NCBI GenBank assembly: GCA_963677605.2
Contig: CAXXDX010000007.1
Coordinates: forward strand, 992,001-1,056,000
Reading direction: 5' to 3'
Origin: JAGLOK01 sp963677605
GTDB lineage: Bacteria; Bacillota; Clostridia; Christensenellales; UMGS416
DNA: 64,000 nucleotides
The position numbers were made by a program, and so were the translations under genes. Positions 60,378 to 64,000 of this stretch are shown here, piece after piece. The notes beneath the pieces were generated by a model that saw only the letters and a list, made by a program, of their open reading frames with translations, was not told the origin of the DNA and did not search any database. Each line of letters starts with the position of its first letter. Within the stretch, counting starts at the first letter, position 1.

Positions 60378-60836
60378 CTATACTACTTCTTCAAGTTCAG
60401 TTGTAAATAATATCTTTTTAGGATCAAGAAGCATTATCACTTTTTCTCCGATTTTACCTACACCTATTAAGTAATCGTTATCTTTAGCACCTTCACATTG
60501 TGGCGGTCCGTCGATGTCTTTTTCATCAATTGACATAACTTCATGTACTGTATCAACGATTATGCCGCTGGCTTTCAGACCGACTTGTGTCTGCAGTTCG
60601 ACTACTATAATGGAAGTTCTTGCATCATATTCTTTTCCCTGCATACCTAGACGCAGCCTTAAATCAAGTACGGGCACTATTTTGCCTCTAAGATTTAATA
60701 CACCTATAATATATTCAGGAAGTCTTGGAACCTTAGTAATTGACATCATGCCAATGATTTCTTTTACATTAAGAATTGGAATGGCGTACTCTTCTTCTTT
60801 AAGACCGAATGTTAAATATTTGTTCTCCTGAGCCAT
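60378..60836 (-). CDS. cheW: Chemotaxis adaptor CheW
   Basis: A 152-residue CheW-like SH3-pair domain protein, covering nearly the whole length. It has FGLKEEEYAIPILNVKEIIG, then VLNLRGKIVPVLDLRLRLGM near 46-65 (the conserved N-L-R-G-x-I-x-P-V-x-D), and GIIVDTVHEVMSIDEKDI near 92. It couples chemoreceptors to CheA. No other chemotaxis or flagellar gene is in the window. GGAGG precedes the ATG. Confidence 0.92.
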   Translation of the reverse strand: MAQENKYLTFGLKEEEYAIPILNVKEIIGMMSITKVPRLPEYIIGVLNLRGKIVPVLDLRLRLGMQGKEYDARTSIIVVELQTQVGLKASGIIVDTVHEVMSIDEKDIDGPPQCEGAKDNDYLIGVGKIGEKVIMLLDPKKILFTTELEEVV

Positions 60837-61044
60837 TTATACCTCCTTAAATCAATACAAATTGACGGTAAAAGTTTGTGAAATGAATATACTATATATT
60901 ATATCGTAAAAAATCAGGAAATATATTAATTTATTGCTAAAAAACTGATAAAATAAAGCAAATTTACAAACAATATACTCCTATTTTATTTGATTTATAG
61001 TTTCTGTAGCTTATAATATAGGAAAATTATAAGAGAGTATATAA

Positions 61045-62601
61045 ATGAGAAGAGTAATTTTTTTGTTATTTTGTGTAATTATTGTGATATCAGGATGCAG
61101 CAATTTAAGCATTATAAGCGAATCAAAGAGCAATGAAACAATTTCAAATGAACAAGAATCTGTTTCTGATATTTCAATTGAAATTAAAACAACATCAACA
61201 CCTTTAGTCACACCAGTACCACAAATAAGCTCAACGCCGTTTGAACCAGAGCTTTCTCAAAAACCAAAATATATATTTTATATAATAGGTGACGGTATGG
61301 GCTATGCACATTTGCTTCTTGGGAATATATATGAAAAGATTCTGCACAATGATTGGGAGCACGAGGCATATTGGGACAGTTTTTCGCAGCAGAAACTTGT
61401 GGATGCATGCGGAGAGTCTTCAAGCGGAGGCACTGCGCTTGCTACGGGCTACATAACAAAAGAGGGTTTAATATCACAGACTCCGAATGGAGAAAAGCTA
61501 TATACTATAATGGACAGAGCATCGGACAATGGATATGCAACCGGAGTTATAAGCAATGCATCGCTTACCGACGCTACGCCCGCGACGTTTTCCTCTCATG
61601 CAAGCGGAAGATCTAAATCAGCAGATATAAGCGAGAAGCTGGCATTCAGCGGGATTGATTTTCTCGCCGGCGGTGGTATGAAGTATATCCTTTCGGAAGA
61701 CACAGCAAAAAAATGGAACGATGTTGACTTAGCATCGAGGACAGTTTCATTTAAAGGCAGTAGTTTTATAATGGATGATTTCGATACACAAGGCTATAAC
61801 TCTTTTTGGGGCACAGAGGGTATTAAGGAGTATAATGCCTTGATTGGCACACTTGATGTTAACGCGGGAGATAAACTGCTTGCATTGTTTGAAACGGAAC
61901 ATATGTTATTTCAGTCGTATAAGTACAAAATGAAAAGAGCTGATTCATGCGGTTCAGAGCCTGATTTGGATGAAATGACTCAGGATGCGATTGAGTTTCT
62001 TTCAAAAGATGAAGATGGGTTTTTGTTAATGATAGAACAGGCTCTAATAGATAAATCGTGCCATTATAATGATTTGGCAACCACTGCGCAGGAAATGCAC
62101 ATGATGGACAAAACATTGGAAACCATTTTTAATTTTTACTATAAGCATCCGGATGAGACTTTAATTATCATGACAGCAGATCATGAGTGCGGGTATCTTA
62201 AATACACAGATGAAGCATATAACACAATATTAAATCTTCCTACAATCGATTGGAAAGATACTGATTATAAAGACCTTGGAAGCTTCTTGGTTGAAGAGTG
62301 CGACATTTATATAAGCGCAGGCAAGTTAAGAGAGTATAAAGAAACAGGAGTTCAAGACTTGTGGGGAGATGACGACGAAGATTATTCTCTTCTTCATGGA
62401 ATTATTACTGAAGCATTGTGTGAGAATTACGGAATCTATTCAAGAAGCGACCAACATTCAGGCCTGCCTGTTCCTTGTTACACACAGGGATTAAAGTCTG
62501 AAATGTTTGCAGATGTAAATCACATTTCTGAAATTCCTTTATTAATTACACAAATTATGGAGTGGGAAAGTTTGCCGGAAGTAATAGATGCGGATAATTA
62601 A
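61045..62601 (+). CDS. Alkaline phosphatase lipoprotein (first of two)
   Basis: A 518-residue secreted alkaline phosphatase. It starts MRRVIFLLFCVIIVISGC (lipobox SGC), then a Ser/Thr/Pro-rich linker. The phosphatase domain begins near 75 with YIIGDGMGYAHLLLG (metal Asp). The phospho-Ser is Ser125 in CGESSSGGTALATGY. Metal ligands follow in MIEQALIDKSCHYND and MTADHECGYLKY. Glu replaces the E. coli Asp101 before the nucleophile. The final His region is in SDQHSGLPVPC. It would release phosphate from organic esters outside the cell, anchored to the membrane. It is followed 80 bases later by a paralogue. Confidence 0.93.
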   Translation: MRRVIFLLFCVIIVISGCSNLSIISESKSNETISNEQESVSDISIEIKTTSTPLVTPVPQISSTPFEPELSQKPKYIFYIIGDGMGYAHLLLGNIYEKILHNDWEHEAYWDSFSQQKLVDACGESSSGGTALATGYITKEGLISQTPNGEKLYTIMDRASDNGYATGVISNASLTDATPATFSSHASGRSKSADISEKLAFSGIDFLAGGGMKYILSEDTAKKWNDVDLASRTVSFKGSSFIMDDFDTQGYNSFWGTEGIKEYNALIGTLDVNAGDKLLALFETEHMLFQSYKYKMKRADSCGSEPDLDEMTQDAIEFLSKDEDGFLLMIEQALIDKSCHYNDLATTAQEMHMMDKTLETIFNFYYKHPDETLIIMTADHECGYLKYTDEAYNTILNLPTIDWKDTDYKDLGSFLVEECDIYISAGKLREYKETGVQDLWGDDDEDYSLLHGIITEALCENYGIYSRSDQHSGLPVPCYTQGLKSEMFADVNHISEIPLLITQIMEWESLPEVIDADN

Positions 62602-62669
62602 TATTGAGACATAAGTTTAATTGTTCTGTGAATTTTTAGAAAGTTTTAGCCTTGAGTATATTTATCATA

Positions 62670-62675
62670 TATAAT
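62670..62675 (+). promoter_or_regulatory. -10 box six bases before a start codon
   Basis: TATAAT ends exactly six bases before the ATG at 62682, with only AAGAG touching the start. No convincing -35 is seen. Confidence 0.4.
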
Positions 62676-62681
62676 TAAGAG

Positions 62682-64000
62682 ATGAAAAACAGGAAAACAT
62701 TAACAGTGCTAGTGATTATTGCGGTTATTGCATTAATCAGCATAATATCATCTTTTGCAATTTTTTATTCGATAGGAAACAGTGATGTATTTGTTGAGCT
62801 TCCGTCTGAAACGGTGCAGCCAACATGCTATATCAGAGAAACAGCAACACCTTTAGCTTCACCTTCGCCAACTGCAACTCCTTTACCTGAGAAGCCTAAG
62901 TATATTTTTTATATAATAGGTGACGGGATGGGTTATTCGCATCTTCTTCTAGGCTCTGCGTATGAGAAAATATATAACGGAGATTTTTCTTATAAGCCAA
63001 ACTGGGAGTTGTTTGAAATGCAGAAAGAGTGTATTCCGGGGCGCGAGTCTGCAGGCGGCGGAACTATGCTGGCAACAGGCTATAATGGTGAAATGGATAA
63101 GGTAGCAGTAGATTCGCAGGGCAGAGAACTTGTTACTATTTTAGACCGTGCTAAGGATGCGGGAATGTCCACAGGTGTAATTTCAAACTCATATATTAAT
63201 GATGCAACTCCGGCAACATTCCTTGCTCACACAAATGACAGAAGTGAGTATCAAAACATTATTTCGCAGATACCTGAAAGCGGAGTGGATTTCATAGCCA
63301 GCGGTGGGATGAATTATTTTATGGGTGATTCTGGTAAGGAGCTTTATGGAAGCCGGGATATATGTGGATATAAGTATTCATTCAAAGGAGAAGATGGAAG
63401 AATTGACAACTATCAGATGAGTGGGTATACAACTTTGTTAGGTGCAGATGCAGCGGATTTTATAAACCAAACTCAACCGCAATCTTATGAATTGGACAAG
63501 ATATTCATGCTTTTTGTCGCAAAGAACATGTCATATCAAAGAACTAAATACGGCAGCAGAATGAAAGATATGGAGACACATGAACCTGATCTTGATGAAT
63601 TGACTCAGGCAGGAATTGAATTTTTGTCAAAAAACGAAAACGGATTTATGCTGGTTATAGAAGAAGCTCTTATTGACAAAGCAAGCCATAATAACTGGAT
63701 GGAGATTACGTCGGCTGAAATGCATATGATGAATAAAACTCTTGAAACAGTATTTGAATTTTATAGTGAACACCCATATGAGACGCTGATTGTTTTTACT
63801 GCTGATCATGAAACGGGTGATATGACTTATAATACTGAGTTTGCAGATATTATCAGCACTTTTGAAAATGTTGACTTGAATTATACCGCTGATACGATTT
63901 ATAACATTGCAAAAAACGACTGGGGAATTGATGCTGACTATTCAAAGATCGAAGACAAGAAAGATGTTGCAGATCTAAATATCTGGGGAAGCTATGATAA
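62682..64000 (+). CDS. Alkaline phosphatase (second of two, cut by the window end)
   Basis: 439 codons are visible and the frame is open to the window edge. The N-terminus (MKNRKTLTVLVIIAVIALIS) is an uncleaved or signal-type membrane anchor without a lipobox, unlike the first copy, followed by a Pro/Thr linker. The phosphatase domain starts near 81 with YIIGDGMGYSHLLLG. The phospho-Ser is Ser123 in GRESAGGGTMLATGY. Other ligands are in VIEEALIDKASHNNW and FTADHETGDMTY. It is clearly related to the upstream gene but well diverged. The C-terminal metal-site His lies beyond the window. No ribosome site precedes the ATG. Confidence 0.9.
   Translation, partial: MKNRKTLTVLVIIAVIALISIISSFAIFYSIGNSDVFVELPSETVQPTCYIRETATPLASPSPTATPLPEKPKYIFYIIGDGMGYSHLLLGSAYEKIYNGDFSYKPNWELFEMQKECIPGRESAGGGTMLATGYNGEMDKVAVDSQGRELVTILDRAKDAGMSTGVISNSYINDATPATFLAHTNDRSEYQNIISQIPESGVDFIASGGMNYFMGDSGKELYGSRDICGYKYSFKGEDGRIDNYQMSGYTTLLGADAADFINQTQPQSYELDKIFMLFVAKNMSYQRTKYGSRMKDMETHEPDLDELTQAGIEFLSKNENGFMLVIEEALIDKASHNNWMEITSAEMHMMNKTLETVFEFYSEHPYETLIVFTADHETGDMTYNTEFADIISTFENVDLNYTADTIYNIAKNDWGIDADYSKIEDKKDVADLNIWGSYD

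Overview
The window reads as a contiguous chromosomal segment of a strictly anaerobic, fermentative Clostridia-type Firmicute. The DNA is AT-rich (roughly 40% G+C by eye). Signals are Firmicute-like: GGAGG-type ribosome sites, sigma-A promoters, many short GC-stem terminators, a SigI/RsgI pair, BirA with an N-terminal HTH, a type-2 GalT, ribosomal protein S21, lipobox lipoproteins, and two NAD-linked [FeFe]-hydrogenase operons. I see no prophage, insertion sequence or CRISPR array. No species is claimed.

Layout. 1-2613 (minus): MoxR ATPase, DUF58 protein and the start of a multi-pass membrane protein. 2792-6749 (plus): birA, a P1/S58 self-processing peptidase, an AcpS-NnrD fusion and a YitT-type membrane protein. 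6829-9333 (minus): sigI-rsgI and a Gln-rich secreted protein. 9521-17284: a lipoprotein, the divergent gal cluster (galK, amidohydrolase, galT) and apgM, another lipoprotein and a methyltransferase. 17330-21419 (minus): first hydrogenase operon hydCBA with a near-perfect Rex operator upstream. 21729-32250 (plus): VWA lipoprotein, alpha/beta hydrolase, PPK2, NatAB-type ABC exporter, DUF2161, DUF975, tRNA-Pro followed by a 106-bp tandem repeat, FapA, and a membrane-anchored MerR. 32286-34700 (minus): a domain-permuted GH3 glycosidase. 35195-38633 (plus): second hydrogenase operon, with a minimal NuoF-like subunit. 38681-42369 (minus): SMP-30 lactonase, small membrane protein, pentapeptide protein, short AI-2E protein, Fe-alcohol dehydrogenase. 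42499-53006 (plus): HIT, rpsU, GT4, NfeD, DUF2202, then the conserved phoH-pgpH-ybeY-era-recO run and an MBL hydrolase. 53063-55002 (minus): lysA and a HAD phosphatase. 55146-59117 (plus): three overlapping M42 aminopeptidases and a lysophospholipase-like hydrolase. 59170-60836 (minus): murG and a lone cheW. 61045-64000 (plus): two tandem alkaline phosphatases, the second cut by the window edge.

The genes fit a sugar-fermenting lifestyle. Beta-glucosides and galactose enter glycolysis (GH3, GalK, GalT, ApgM), reducing power leaves as H2 (two hydrogenases) or alcohol (Fe-ADH), and NADH-responsive Rex probably controls at least the first hydrogenase. Peptides are used by the M42 and S58 peptidases.

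Most interesting: sigI has no ATG/GTG/TTG at its proper start and appears to begin at an ATT codon after a good ribosome site. Four genes share TATAAT-N6-ATG with no Shine-Dalgarno, suggesting leaderless mRNAs. The tRNA-Pro 3' end, including CCA, is one arm of a 22-bp inverted repeat whose other arm is carried again in a tandem repeat. The two hydrogenase operons differ in the cofactor domains of subunit B. An AcpS-NnrD fusion lacks the usual epimerase domain.
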